Below are positions 12,301-21,904 of a stretch of DNA of 64,000 bases, in pieces. This DNA comes from Hyalella azteca. Its lineage: Eukaryota; Arthropoda; Malacostraca; Amphipoda; Hyalellidae. Within the stretch, counting starts at the first letter, position 1, and every line of letters starts with the position of its first letter. Below the pieces are notes generated by a model. It did not search any database and was not told the DNA's origin. It saw only the letters and a list, made by a program, of their open reading frames with translations. The translations under genes were made by a program, and so were the position numbers. The stretch lies in assembly GCF_000764305.2 (NCBI RefSeq), contig NW_025933402.1:178734-242733 (forward strand), read 5' to 3'.

Positions 12301-15300
12301 CCGTAGAAAATAAAGGTTCGAAACCATTAGACTTGAAGCAGCGATCTATGAAGGATATGAGCTGACGTTCCTAAAAGCCTGGAAGAACATCATTAGAGAG
12401 AAATCTTACAAGATTTCAAATAAGGAAAAATTAAAGAAACTAAATAACAAATACAGAAAACAAAAGTGAAAATACTTTTTTTCAGTTCATGATATAAACT
12501 TGCAAATGTTAGACGACGAGCAGAAGGTTTGAGCTATGAAACTGGTATGTGCAAATATACCAGTTATGTAAATATACCAGTTATGCAAATATACCAGTTA
12601 TATGCAAATACTTCGTTCGATCGCATTCATCCAACGGGTTAGTGGAGAGCTGTGAATAGGCACTGGTTTATACTTCTCTCATTTTTTATACTTCTCATTT
12701 TTTCCCTATTGCACATATTGATTTACATACATGTTATATTCTGAAATAGATAATAGTAAAATTGAAAAAGATAATAAATGTAAATGAACTGACCCGGCTG
12801 GTGTGAATGGTGGTGGGGGTGCAGACAAGACTCTCAGGGGGGCACCAGCGCAGAGGAAGAGCGATGTCCCCAGCCAGGTAATATTCAGCCTCAAGGGGAG
12901 AAAAAAATATCCGTTAAACAATGCATACAATTTACGATGATAACATGTTGTTCAGTACCTAGGAATGCCATGGTAATATTGCGTTAAATACGACCAGAGA
13001 ATAAAAGTTGACCTGAGGAGAAACGTGTTATATCAGAAGGTTCTGTAGGCTAGAATTAAACGCCAACAAACTGAAGTTACGGCAATTTACCTATCAAGTT
13101 GGGTACCATACGCAAATGAAGTGGTTGAGCACACGCAAATTCCATACCACTTCGGTGCTCAAGGTAACGACATGCCAGTCGAAGGCCACCACTGATACGA
13201 CTACCACTGATACTACGTGTACGGCAAGGCATGAACATCTTACCACCAGGGCCGGGACGGCAAAAATGAAAACTTAGGTGATAAATATGCGTGAGGTGCG
13301 GCAGACATGCTTTTCCACTAGAGTGACCATGGATTCCTTACTTTTTCCGCTTAACTTTGGGGCTTTTGTTACAATGGCTTGAAGGACTAAAATAGAAAGG
13401 CACTATGGGTGATGATTTATCGCTAATGTTGCTCGCTGCCAAGCAAATAAGTTCAGCCATACTTGTGAGATGAGTAATAGCCTAAAAAAGTTCAAACACA
13501 ACATATAAACAGCAGACAACATTGAAGTATCACCTTGTATTTATCCAAACTGCAGCCATAGTCTCCAACTTTGACGACATTGTCAGCGTCAACGAGACAG
13601 TTACGAGCGGCGAGGTCTGCATGACAGAAGTTGTGCTGGTGCATGTGAGCCAAGCCTGCCGCCACGTCCGTCACTATCGTCAGCAGTTGTCGCTGTGTAA
13701 GGGCACTACCCTCCTGCTGCAGGTAGCGCTTCAGGCTGCCCTTCTGACAGAACTGTAACAGTACCAGCAGCGGCGCACTCTCCAGACACACCGCTAGCAC
13801 CCGAAGAACGTTCCGGTGATCAAGAACTCTGTATGGTGCCATTTCCTGGTGAAGAATAAAAACATTTGAAAAGGTTTAGTAATAGAGTAGAAAATATTAT
13901 ATATGGATATATGTTAAGATTGCAAGTTAAACGTATATCAAGGTTCAGTTTGCAATGAAAGCCCCTGACTACAGACCTGGAGGAACGCAGCCTGCAGTTG
14001 CTGGTCAGCCTCCTCTCTGAGAGTCTTAACCACCACAGGGATGTGCTGGGATGAAGGACTGGGCAGCGATCTCGGGGATGAGGTACAAGAGTCTGGGGTG
14101 CTGGTGTGGTCAGTGAAGAGACCAACAGCGCGACCTTCCAGCACAAAACCATACCGCCCCATGCCGATCTGTCGGACATACTGGAGCTGGCGGCGGGGGA
14201 AGTTCTGGTGTGGGGAACCAAACCAGTGTACGATTGATGCGGAATCTTCAGAGAAATCTTCGTCAAATGTTTGAGAAAATCTAGCAGCAGTTGGGCTGGG
14301 GAAGTGAGATGGCTTCCAAACATGGCTGAGATCTGGCAGAGGTTCGAACTGAACTTGGTCTTGTAGAGGAGCTTGGTGGGTGGGGGGCAGGCCATGCAGC
14401 TGGACGTCCTGGGAGACTTGGGAGCTGATGTTCCTCACCTCCTGCATTAACAATACTTCATTAACATAATAATTTCAATACCAATAGCATATACTTCTCA
14501 CAATACATCAGTATAATTCTAACATCCTGCATTAAAAATACTTCACTAACACAATGATTTCAGAGCCAATCATGGTAGGTAAACTTCTTACAATACATCA
14601 ATATAATTCTCACCTCTTACATTAACACAATGATTTCAATAGTACCAATTATATCATATACTTACAATACCGTACATCAATATAATTCTCACCTCCTGCA
14701 TTAACGATGCTTCATTAACACAATAATTTCAATAAAAATCATTGTACACTTCTTACAATACATCAATATAATTTCACAGAAAAGTATGAAACAAACAAAT
14801 AATTTACATTCAATTGAGTTAATTGTAAGCAAGAACCACGCAAATTATTAGCTAAATGTGCCGAGTACAACGTACCATTTCTACAAGAAAGAGAGAATGG
14901 CAAATAGGATTCCGTCAGAATTAAATATTCAAACAACAATTTTGTATTATAAGAAAAACATATACGTAAATAAATTTAAGCTTGTCATAGAAATTATTCC
15001 CAGTGAAGAGAAGGATATAAAACTTGAAATGCACAGAGTATATGAACTTTCATGAATTCAAGAACCTTTCCTTATTACCAAGCCAGTTAGTAATTCGAGA
15101 CTCATAATTCAAGCATTCTTGCAGTTAAAATTATAAATCTATGCACAAAAATTCATTTGTTTTGGCAAAACAAATTTATTGCAAACTTACTCAATAAATT
15201 CTTAAAAAACAGAAAATTTAAGCAATATGATTTAAAAAAAAAACAGATAAATTTTGGCAATTAATTCACAAAATTAGATGAATTTAAGTAATTATAAACT

Positions 15301-16994
15301 TACAGGTATTTGGGATGTAGATTCTGTAAACCTTGTAGACTGGAAGACAAGAAGTCATATTAGAAGACAAGAAACCAAGAGAACCATGTGAAACGTGTAG
15401 ATGAGAACCATGTGAAACGTGTAGATGACAACCATGTGAAACGTGTAGATGACAACCATGTGAAACGTGTAGATGACAACTATATGAAACGTGTAGATGA
15501 CAACCATGTGAAACGTGTAGATGACAAACAGGTAGAGGATATAGGAACAGGCAGGTAAAAGGGAAGTGGCAGTGTGGGCAATAGGTACAGAATGGCAGTT
15601 GGTAGGCATGGAAGGACCCTTATTTTTAAAACAATTTACTTTAAATGTTAAAAATCCATTAGATTATAGAAATGTGAATATAAAGAGAAAAATTTAGTTA
15701 GAAAATAAAATGGATGAAAATGTTGTTAGGAGTGACCCATTATTATTGACATAATTTTACATGAACACGTATAAGTAAATTTATTAAAATCAATTAGATC
15801 ATAAATATTAGGATATTTTGGAAAAAGAAAGCTTTCCTAATTTAATGGATTCCTACTTCATGTCTCTTGAATGTTAAATAATTTATGCTATACGGTACAT
15901 ATATATAACTCCCTCTCAATGTATTTAAGCCTCAATTTATTAAGCAGGAGAATTCAATATCAATGTCTAAAATAAGAACAAGCATAGAATAGGAATAGGA
16001 AAGACTAAAATTGTGCTGAAATAACTTTTGCCATATCAATTTCAATAAAAATGATTACATTTTCAGGGAGAGTCTTCTATCAGAAAATTGGGGGATCAGG
16101 CAGACACTGATAACACCAAAGGACGAGAAACCTAGGAGCCCTTTGGTCTGAGATCTATGAAAAAATTAAAGTTTTGGGTCATTGGTCATCATAATTGGGA
16201 GAACCTCATGTATATAATTAGCGCATTTTCTCATTTATGGAAAAAATGCACTATTGTGCTGGCCATGTCCGTCTGTCTGTCCATCCGTCCGTGACCTCAA
16301 GTTTTCGTTGGCAAGAAAATGCGCTCTGTCACTCACTGCAGTGAGTACTGAGTTATATATTTTTGTTTTTGTTTGTCCTGCAAGAACAAACCTTGAAAAC
16401 TGATTTGCCGCAACAAAGGCACATGGTGAGCACCAGCACAGGGCAGACAATGCACACCAGCGCCAAGACCACCACTTGCCAGCTGGCAACTACACTCGAG
16501 CCTGACAAGTAAGACTCGATCCCAGCATCATCTGAAATCATAATAAAATTATCAACACTGGCAGAACAAAATATTTTGTGACAGCATTTATACTCTTATT
16601 TTGCTCATTAATTATTTGAATGCTTGCTAGCATTATTTTCTGCTTGCTGTATGTTCCATTACACAGTTATCATATTTTATAAAATATTAAAGCAAAGTTG
16701 TATTCATGGAAGAATATTTTGGAATGATATAAACAAAAAATTTCTAATATTCATAATAAAGTCAATGTCAAGCAAGTTTCTAAAATCTCATTATGCACAT
16801 GCCACATGACGGTCATAATTAATGACAATTTGCCTTTAAATGTACCATAATACTTTAAGTAAAATTGATATAGAATATTTGATGCTAACATTGCACTTGG
16901 TCAACATTATAAGTGAAGACTCACCATGAAGGGGCAGAGTAGGAGCCGATAAAGCAGTAGGCATGAGTGCTGTAATCCCCACAAGGAGAAGCAT
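77..16994 (-). CDS. LMTK: LMTK/AATK-family (lemur) transmembrane kinase, 3' end beyond window
   Basis: Single-pass membrane kinase of the lemur tail kinase family, which in vertebrates acts in endosome traffic and neurite signalling. Exons in transcript order: 16994-16925, 16531-16392, (15339-15304 likely), 14441-13977, 13845-13534, 12889-12794, 11267-11101, 10497-10225, 9506-2012, 1442-1260, 326-77. All joins keep phase and have AG acceptors and GT donors. The predicted protein is about 3162 residues and still open at the left edge. Order: signal peptide 1-17; membrane helix about 43-63; GMGRYG loop 175-180; VVVK lysine in beta-3; HADLAARN at 312; DYG at 332; activation segment with LPLRW; NVWSYG helix; EEKWNKL after the kinase; then a long Ser/Asp/Glu-rich tail. 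DYG and the LPLRW segment are family hallmarks. The ATG at 16994 was chosen because it opens directly into a signal peptide; an upstream exon cannot be excluded. Confidence 0.88.
561..596. repeat. Perfect inverted repeat, 15-base arms
   Basis: GTGTTGTCTTTAAAA and its exact complement are separated by six bases, in the LMTK intron between 326 and 1260. It could form a hairpin in the pre-mRNA or be a relic of a small transposon. No further role is visible. Confidence 0.8.
1090..1232. repeat. Intronic minisatellite, about 42-base unit
   Basis: About four copies of a unit containing AGAATAGATACCTA and ATATAGCTATAGAG. It lies just downstream of an LMTK exon donor, with no coding signal. Confidence 0.8.
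1260..1442 (-). CDS. LMTK: LMTK exon: acidic tail
   Basis: 61 codons, phase 0 at both ends, beginning SGDAPLARPALP and including EEFTPSFWDASRTPTRSLLK. A short GEDQEA repeat is visible. Acceptor TGTGCAG, donor AAG|GTGACA. Confidence 0.82.
1470..1685. repeat. Intronic minisatellite, about 24-base unit
   Basis: About nine copies of AATAAATGATAACACATGAT with small changes, directly upstream of the LMTK exon at 1442-1260 (transcript sense). Confidence 0.85.
1935..1993. repeat. 21-base triplicate beside an LMTK donor
   Basis: Three copies of TCAATAAAGTTATGTCAGCTC just inside the intron after 2012. If the intron were retained they would add ADITLLR three times before a stop, so the open frame here is fortuitous. 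Confidence 0.8.
2012..9506 (-). CDS. LMTK: LMTK giant tail exon (7.5 kb)
   Basis: One exon of about 2498 codons, open throughout. It starts at CTGGCACAG|G TTT GAA (FENDF) and ends at GTG TGG CAG|GTAAGAG (EFVWQ). The composition is rich in Ser, Asp, Glu and Asn with no recognisable fold, so it is probably disordered, as are LMTK tails generally. It holds a block of 33 decapeptide repeats (6584-7573). LMTK tails bind PP1 and trafficking partners, but I could not point to a clear RVxF motif. It is much larger than in vertebrate LMTKs (whole proteins of roughly 1400-1500 residues). Confidence 0.9.
6584..7573 (-). repeat. 33 tandem 10-residue repeats inside LMTK
   Basis: A 30-base unit repeated 33 times without a frame break. 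The core is AGDEDFHVPT alternating with AGDKDVSVPT, giving a 60-base higher-order dimer; the edges drift to TENKDVTVPV and AEGKDVPVTM. The pattern of two acidic positions followed by alternating Val is conserved even in diverged units, suggesting selection at the protein level. Because the unit is a multiple of three, the other frames are also open and are shadows. Confidence 0.95.
10225..10497 (-). CDS. LMTK: LMTK exon: end of kinase domain
   Basis: Encodes RCLIQQCWVPESSRISMTAL (the C..W..P.SR helix that closes kinase domains), then LEEKWNKLERL, equivalent to the EE.W..L stretch that follows the kinase in LMTKs. Acceptor TATTGCAG, donor AAG|GTATGT; ends with two bases that complete an Arg codon with the next exon. 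Confidence 0.88.
10590..10702. repeat. Palindromic GTGTTCAATA cluster
   Basis: Several direct and inverted copies of AGTGTTCAATAGTGTTCA sit in the LMTK intron; the stretch can fold on itself. Confidence 0.7.
10830..11092. repeat. Two adjacent minisatellites in an LMTK intron
   Basis: First about seven copies of a 24-base unit (CATCCCGGGGTCAACAGCCA), then about five copies of a 21-base unit (GCATGGCAGGCCAAAGATCC), ending at the donor of the LMTK C-lobe exon at 11101. Confidence 0.9.
11101..11267 (-). CDS. LMTK: LMTK exon: kinase C-lobe (helix F region)
   Basis: Encodes VNTWGNVWSYGVLCHEVYVL and PYPHLSDEEVLQQVV, matching the NVWSLGV and LSDEEVL signatures of LMTKs. The donor AAGT|GTCAGT leaves two bases, which pair with the one-base start of the next exon. 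It lies next to two minisatellites on the left and one on the right. Confidence 0.88.
11290..11560. repeat. 18-base minisatellite (GGAATAAGTGGAAGTGGT)
   Basis: About 14 imperfect copies directly upstream (transcript sense) of the exon at 11267. The His/Phe-rich or Gly/Ser-rich frames it produces are artefacts of the repeat. Confidence 0.88.
12543..12612. repeat. Short tandem repeat, about 20-base unit
   Basis: Roughly four copies of AATATACCAGTTATGCA in an LMTK intron. Confidence 0.75.
12794..12889 (-). CDS. LMTK: LMTK exon: activation segment
   Basis: 32 codons: AEYYLAGDIALPLRWCPPES followed by LVCTPTTIHTSR. EYYL...PLRW..PE is the LMTK-type activation and P+1 loop, with a Tyr pair as possible phosphorylation sites. 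Acceptor CCCTTGAG, donor CGG|GTCAGT, phase 0 at both ends. Confidence 0.9.
13534..13845 (-). CDS. LMTK: LMTK exon: alpha-C helix to DYG
   Basis: 104 codons in phase 0. Shows EMAPYRVLDHRNVLRVLAVC (alpha-C Glu and beta-4), LLQFCQKGSLKRYL (hinge), HADLAARNCLV (catalytic loop, Ala in place of the HRD arginine) and KVGDYG (metal-binding Asp with Tyr in place of Phe). The remaining catalytic residues (Asp, Asn, Lys) are present, so activity is plausible. Confidence 0.92.
13977..14441 (-). CDS. LMTK: LMTK exon: juxtamembrane region and kinase N-lobe
   Basis: 155 codons. The first 80 are a poorly conserved linker. Then come RRQLQYVRQIGMGRYGFVLEG (glycine loop) and VVVKTLREEAD (ATP-binding lysine). 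A Ser/Pro-rich insert of about 25 residues separates beta-2 and beta-3, which is unusual for kinases. Donor CAG|GTCTGT; acceptor ATGCAG. The acceptor itself sits in an 85-base tandem repeat. Confidence 0.88.
14436..14776. repeat. 85-base tandem repeat overlapping an LMTK splice acceptor
   Basis: Four units starting at about 14441, 14526, 14616 and 14695, each holding CCTGCATTAA (or CTTACATTAA), ATTTCAATA and ACATCAATATAATTCTCACC. In transcript sense the first unit supplies the real acceptor (TTAATGCAG|GAGGTGAG); the fourth copy keeps an almost identical decoy. The outermost bases of the exon are part of the repeat. Confidence 0.8.
15304..15339 (-). CDS. LMTK: Likely LMTK micro-exon (12 codons)
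   Basis: A 36-base open stretch (STRFTESTSQIP) lies between a good acceptor (CTTGTCTTCCAG) and a strong donor (CCT|GTAAGT). It is phase 0 at both ends, exactly what the flanking exons need, so it could be included or skipped without changing frame. It would add Ser/Thr sites between the membrane helix and the kinase domain. No transcript support is available here. Confidence 0.45.
15372..15535. repeat. Minisatellite, 23-base unit
   Basis: About seven copies of ACCATGTGAAACGTGTAGAT in the intron next to the candidate micro-exon. The repeated VVIYTFHM frame is spurious. Confidence 0.9.
16392..16531 (-). CDS. LMTK: LMTK exon 2: transmembrane segment
   Basis: A short extracellular stretch (DDAGIESYLSGSS) precedes a strongly hydrophobic helix with VVVLALVCIVCPVLVLTM, then CLCCGKSVFK, a Cys/Lys-rich inner border that could be palmitoylated. 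Acceptor GATTTCAG, donor AAG|GTTTGT, end phase 0. Confidence 0.8.
16925..16994 (-). CDS. LMTK: LMTK exon 1: signal peptide
   Basis: Encodes M-LLLVGITALMPTALSA, a typical short signal peptide, then PTLPLH. The donor is CATG|GTGAGT and the exon ends in phase 1, which joins exactly to the two-base start of the next exon (GAT, Asp). A possible acceptor lies just upstream (CCCTGCAG at about 17014), so the first exon may be the second of the transcript. Confidence 0.7.
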
Positions 16995-17081
16995 CACAGA
17001 TGCTCTACAACTGCAGGGATGACATTCATTTCCCTGACACACCATTGGAATTTTCAAACTTGAATAAATAATGCTGAACAT

Positions 17082-18600
17082 AGATCATATAAATAATGAG
17101 TGGATAATCTTCATTTTATGTTTTTATCAAAACATCAGCAGATAATTTCAGAGATCATTAAATTCATTAAAAATTAAGGACCATATTTCCACTCCAACAG
17201 ATAGATGCAGCATATTGATTCAAATTTAGATAGAAGGTACTTATGTTATGATAGAAAGCTTTTCTCTAGAAATTCACACTCTTTCCACAAATCCATATGT
17301 TCCATAACTGTTGAATATGGCTGTAAACATAAATATTATTGAGGTTAAATGGCAGTATTGAAGCAAGAGATTTAAAAAAATTAGCAAATTCTTAAACAGA
17401 CTAAGTTGTATTTTCATCACTTACTATTTACACTATTTGAATAAGGACTGGAGTGAAAAGGCATACCTATATTATATTGACACAAACAAGGTTACCTGAC
17501 CCCAAAAGAAAAATGTCCTCATTTGCTACCAGGCTTGGCATACATTTACCTTTCAAGCAGCAACCAGAGCTTTCCAACAACATTTGGAAGCTCGAGATTC
17601 TTGCTAGATAAATTACCTTCTAATTGTTAATAAATGTGCAAAATCTGGATGCAAAATTTCAACTGTATTAAAAAATTTGTCAGTTTTAAGCCAGGAGATA
17701 TCCAAATAAGTAGGAAAATTTGAATCCTGTTTGCATAGTAGCAAAGCAGCAACTTTTTAGACTCTTTTTCAAGTTTATTCCTGAGTTCTACAAGTCCCTT
17801 TTGAAAAATTTCATGCATCAGGTAGAAGTTTCCTAAAATAGCAGGCAAAAACAATTGTTTTAGGAGTAATTTTATAAAATTGCAGATAAAAATAAGTTGT
17901 TTCTCTTTTTTTACAGAAGAAATTGGGAAAATTCCATATGCTATTCATAAGGTACCAGGAGCAAAATAAAAGCCTCCTGAATTACCCCTGGGAACGGAGT
18001 AATAAGGGACACTTGAAATAAAACAATTTTAAAACATTTCAAGCATGCAGAGTGTACTCATCCATTACTAACAGTACTATGAAGTCCTCCTCTTCCTTTG
18101 TAGATGTAGAATAAATGACATTTTCTGTTATATTTGTTTTTTTTCTTTATTGATATGACATTACCATATCCATACATTACCATATTATTGATGTGATATT
18201 ACTGTATCCATGGACATGCCATTGAGCATTGACAACAACCTTGTCCCCTGCAAGCTTCATTTCAGCAGCCATATAGCATTTCTTCTGTAACTGTGAGCTT
18301 ACAGCCTACAGGATGGCTTGTAATTTTGCACCATTTTAATTTTCAATTGAGTCAAATGAGTTCACTATAATAAAGAAATCATAGTTTAGGTGAATTACTT
18401 TTCATTCTATGTAATATGTTGACCAGTGCACAATTCTATCTATGACATTCTATGCACAATTTTGTGATGACAGTATGTGCATGAATTTTTTGTTAAGTAA
18501 AATTATTTGTTAAATAATTTAACATAGTAAATTGAATCAAAATTCTTTGTTGTTAATTGATTTTTTTGCTACTTGGCGTCTGGTGCCTTTGCAAACTGAG
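17082..18600. other. AT-rich stretch, no gene seen
   Basis: Upstream of the LMTK signal-peptide exon. No conserved coding frame, RNA gene or clear core promoter was recognised. It may hold the LMTK 5' untranslated exon and promoter. Confidence 0.5.
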
Positions 18601-18879
18601 GTTCTGCTGTAAATGTGTTTTTAGGGTTGTCCTTTATTACCCCCGGGAAGGTGTCCCTATTACATCATCACACCAAAATTGCTGTCATTTTTTGGGGGCA
18701 TGAGCTACCCAAATTCAGTCAATCACACTTACAAGCCCACATAGGTGTGCAACTTTTATGTGAGTAAAATTATTTAATATGGCAAAAAATTTTTTGCTAG
18801 CTACAGACCTTAGCAGAGCTACTTTTCCAAAATCTCACTTTTCACAATTTTTTCAGGGATTTTTTAGAGGCAGGCATGG

Positions 18880-19060
18880 AATATATCTACTTGGTGAGCC
18901 GCGACTGAATTTTTTGAGCCGTTGTTTTATGGATTTGCCAGCCATGATTCCATTTCTTTGAGCCGTGATTCCATTTAACCGAGCCGTGAATTCCATATCT
19001 AGGCCATGAAAAGCCATTTACAAGGCGCAAATTATTTACAAAGTCCATGCAAGTGTTACC
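18880..19060 (+). repeat. Dispersed repeat, inverted copy at 53410-53560
   Basis: Contains several GAGCCGTGATTCCAT-like words and AGGCCATGAAAAGCCATT. The same words occur in opposite orientation at about 53410-53560, so this is an interspersed repeat. Confidence 0.6.
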
Positions 19061-19699
19061 CCAAATCTCTAATTTTACCCTAAAACAGTCAAATGGCAAC
19101 AATAAAATTTGACTTTACTGTAAGTTGAGCATGTGTTAATGCAGTCTGACCGCTTTGACATGACCGCAACTATGCGCAATCTTCAACAAAACATTTAGTT
19201 GATTTGTTTACATTACAATGTTTATGTTTTTTCTGCAGGATATTTTGGCAGGAACGGTAAAGCAATGCGGATTGCGGAAGTTGAAAATTTTATGAAGTGA
19301 CATGTTTGTGAAGTGCAAACCTCGATTTTCCAATCAAACAAAAAATTATGACATTCGAGCCGCGAGATTTCATACCTACTGAAATAATATGATATTAGAG
19401 CCGCGATATTTCAGACAAAAATAGGACTTTTCCAGCCCTGTTTAGAGGTAGTAAATGTATGATTTCTTAACTTGCTTTATGGCTTATGCTATATAGTAAT
19501 ATAGATAAGAAAAATGTTGATTTTTTAGGCGACTATTTTTAGTTTTAAATTTTTAAATTAGGCCTAGCCTAAATTAGCTGCTACGGTACTACATTTCTAC
19601 AAAATGTTGGAGGGCTGTCCTTTATTACTCCGGCCGCTTGTCCCTTATTAGGGCTACCCCGTTTGAACGCATAGAACTAATAGAAGTATAATGTAACTT

Positions 19700-20283
19700 C
19701 AAGAAGGGTAAACGCAGTATATTCCGACACATCAAGGACGCATCGAGAAATGAAAAACTATAAAAAAATAACCCTATGCGTTACTTGCGTTCTGTTTGCT
19801 TTACGTGACTCTGAAAACACTCCACTACGCGCCAGCAACGATGAAACGTCACAAAGTGTTGCCATATTTATTTAAAAGCCTTTAGAATGCAAACCTACCA
19901 AATCCCTATATTTTGACGCTGTGTGTAACTAAATTTGGCACGTTGTGAGACGAATTCCAGCCGCGCTTCAAACTCTACTAATATGTAATTCCAACATCCT
20001 TGTGTTCGAATTCCGATTGCTGTGTGAGCTGTATTGGAATACAACACGGCTTTGAATTAGAACACTATTGAATATTGAACACTACTTAATTAGGCTTTTA
20101 ATTAACAGCTATTAGGCTTTTAATTAAGAAAATTTTAATTTCTGCACACAGCTTGGAATGAGGTGTGTGTGTCCAATTCAAGTTGTGTCAGAGTTAGTTT
20201 CTATGTGTCTAAATCTGTTTCTTAACTTAATCATCTATTAATTTATTTACCACTTGAAATCTGCAAATAGGCCTACAAGTATA
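19700..20283 (+). mobile_element. Left part of TA-type MITE, split by a hAT-like insertion
   Basis: Matches, in inverse orientation, the intact element at 52214-53143: shared GGTATATTCCGACA-type end (here AGTATATTCCGACACATC), CACAGCTTGGAAT and TTAATCATCTATTAATTTAT. It stops at 20283 and resumes at 24800 with the same bases the intact copy has at that point. Confidence 0.75.
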
Positions 20284-21776
20284 CCATACCCAGGATGGTG
20301 CTGCGTGTACGCCGGAGGTCCGGAGCCTTCAATGCAGCATGTACGCCAAACAAAATAAAAAGTCAAGGTATTGAAGGTAAGTATGAAAGCCACAACAGAA
20401 ATGTTATCTTCTTCTATAGTTTGTTGTTTTATGCCAACGGGATTATGGGAGCTTAGAAGACACATCCATGTAGCCCCAACGAAAATGTTACAAAACACCG
20501 AATCCACTAAATTGTGGTTTTGTGGGATGACAGGCAATGTCTACCACAACTTAACGTAGGGTGGAACGATTCTAACGATTATTTTTTTTTAATTATTTCT
20601 GATTATATTTATTTACATTGTTCTTTGTTTTATACGCTCATGAACATATCTCTTACGACTTATAATCATGTACATTTTCATGAAATATTTACAATTTATG
20701 AATTTCATTATTTATATTGCATCAAGACTTTGCCGCTCGATGATAAGTATATGCATGGATTTTCATATTTTTTCTGTACCACAGATTCAAGCGTTGTTCT
20801 TGAATTAGACAGCACAGCAGTAGAAGAAGGGGGGATTCATCAGCAACTAAAAATAAGGAAATAAACGAAGCAAAGAAGAATGAAGCTTTAGCAAGAAAAC
20901 TGATAATTCATAGACTGGTGCTTGTGCAAAAATGAAGTGGTAGTATCCTTTCACAGGAAAACAAAGCACCGAAAAGAAACACAAATACAACTGGTCCAGG
21001 AAAATCAGTTGCAGCTTTCGACTATCATTACCCTTCTCATTAATTATTTTTACCTTCTATTTATTACATTTTGTATAATTCATGCATTATTAATTTATTC
21101 TTGATTAGCTTCAAACTTTTATGTATTACACGAAATTTTGAATAGAAGCGTCTGTTCTTATTTTTGTATCAACTACAGCTTTTCCTAGCATGTTGGAAAA
21201 AGTTTCATCGCACAATTTTATCAATCGAGAGCTTCCTCTTACTCGTCCACTTGCGCTCCAGCGTTTCAGCTAGGCCAACAAATGAACACTGAAGTAAGAC
21301 GCCTACGTCGATGACTTTGCTCACGTCGCATCTAGTAGCTCGGACGTCAGTAAAAAAGGGCTGCGGTGGGAGCGAAGGCCATGTTTGCGAACACCTGCGT
21401 AGAAAAACCTTGCCTGCCGCGCTATCCAAGCAGTCGTTCCAGTGTCATACTACCGACAGGCAGTAGCATACATCGAACTTTTGCCCGCCATTGCAGAGTG
21501 TCGTGCTGTCCTCCCTCTTGCTTCTGATACCGCATCATTGAGTATAATGTTTCCGAGATCGCATCTGTAAGTTTAAATAGGGCAGTGCATTCCTGACAGG
21601 GTGACAGCAGGTGTCAGCCAATTATCCCTGCCAACACCAGATAAGAAAGACTCGTGAATAGCAGCAATGTACTTGAACTTGAACTGAACTGACGTTTGAG
21701 GCCCTCCTGGGCCATGTTCGTCGCTCGTTGTGCTGCTAGCTGCATGGTACTTGCATGTGCGTGTGGTGATACCAAG

Positions 21777-21899
21777 TCACTAGTGGTAGCAGGATGGGTC
21801 ATAGAGAGAGGGGAGGGACTTCCAGTGATTATCCAGCCTGTTTTTGAAGGCGTTGACTGATGGGGCGTCGACAACACTTTGGGGCAGACTATTCCAGGT
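21777..21899 (-). mobile_element. 3' end of a non-LTR retrotransposon reverse transcriptase
   Basis: Reads WNSLPQSVVDAPSVNAFKNR then LDNHWKSLPSLYDPSCYH and a stop. WN.LP..VV.A.S...FK..LD is the common C-terminal ending of LINE polymerases of the Jockey/RTE/CR1 group. Only the last 41 codons remain, so it is 5'-truncated, and it lies within the hAT-like element. Confidence 0.8.
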
Positions 21900-21904
21900 T
21901 GTTA

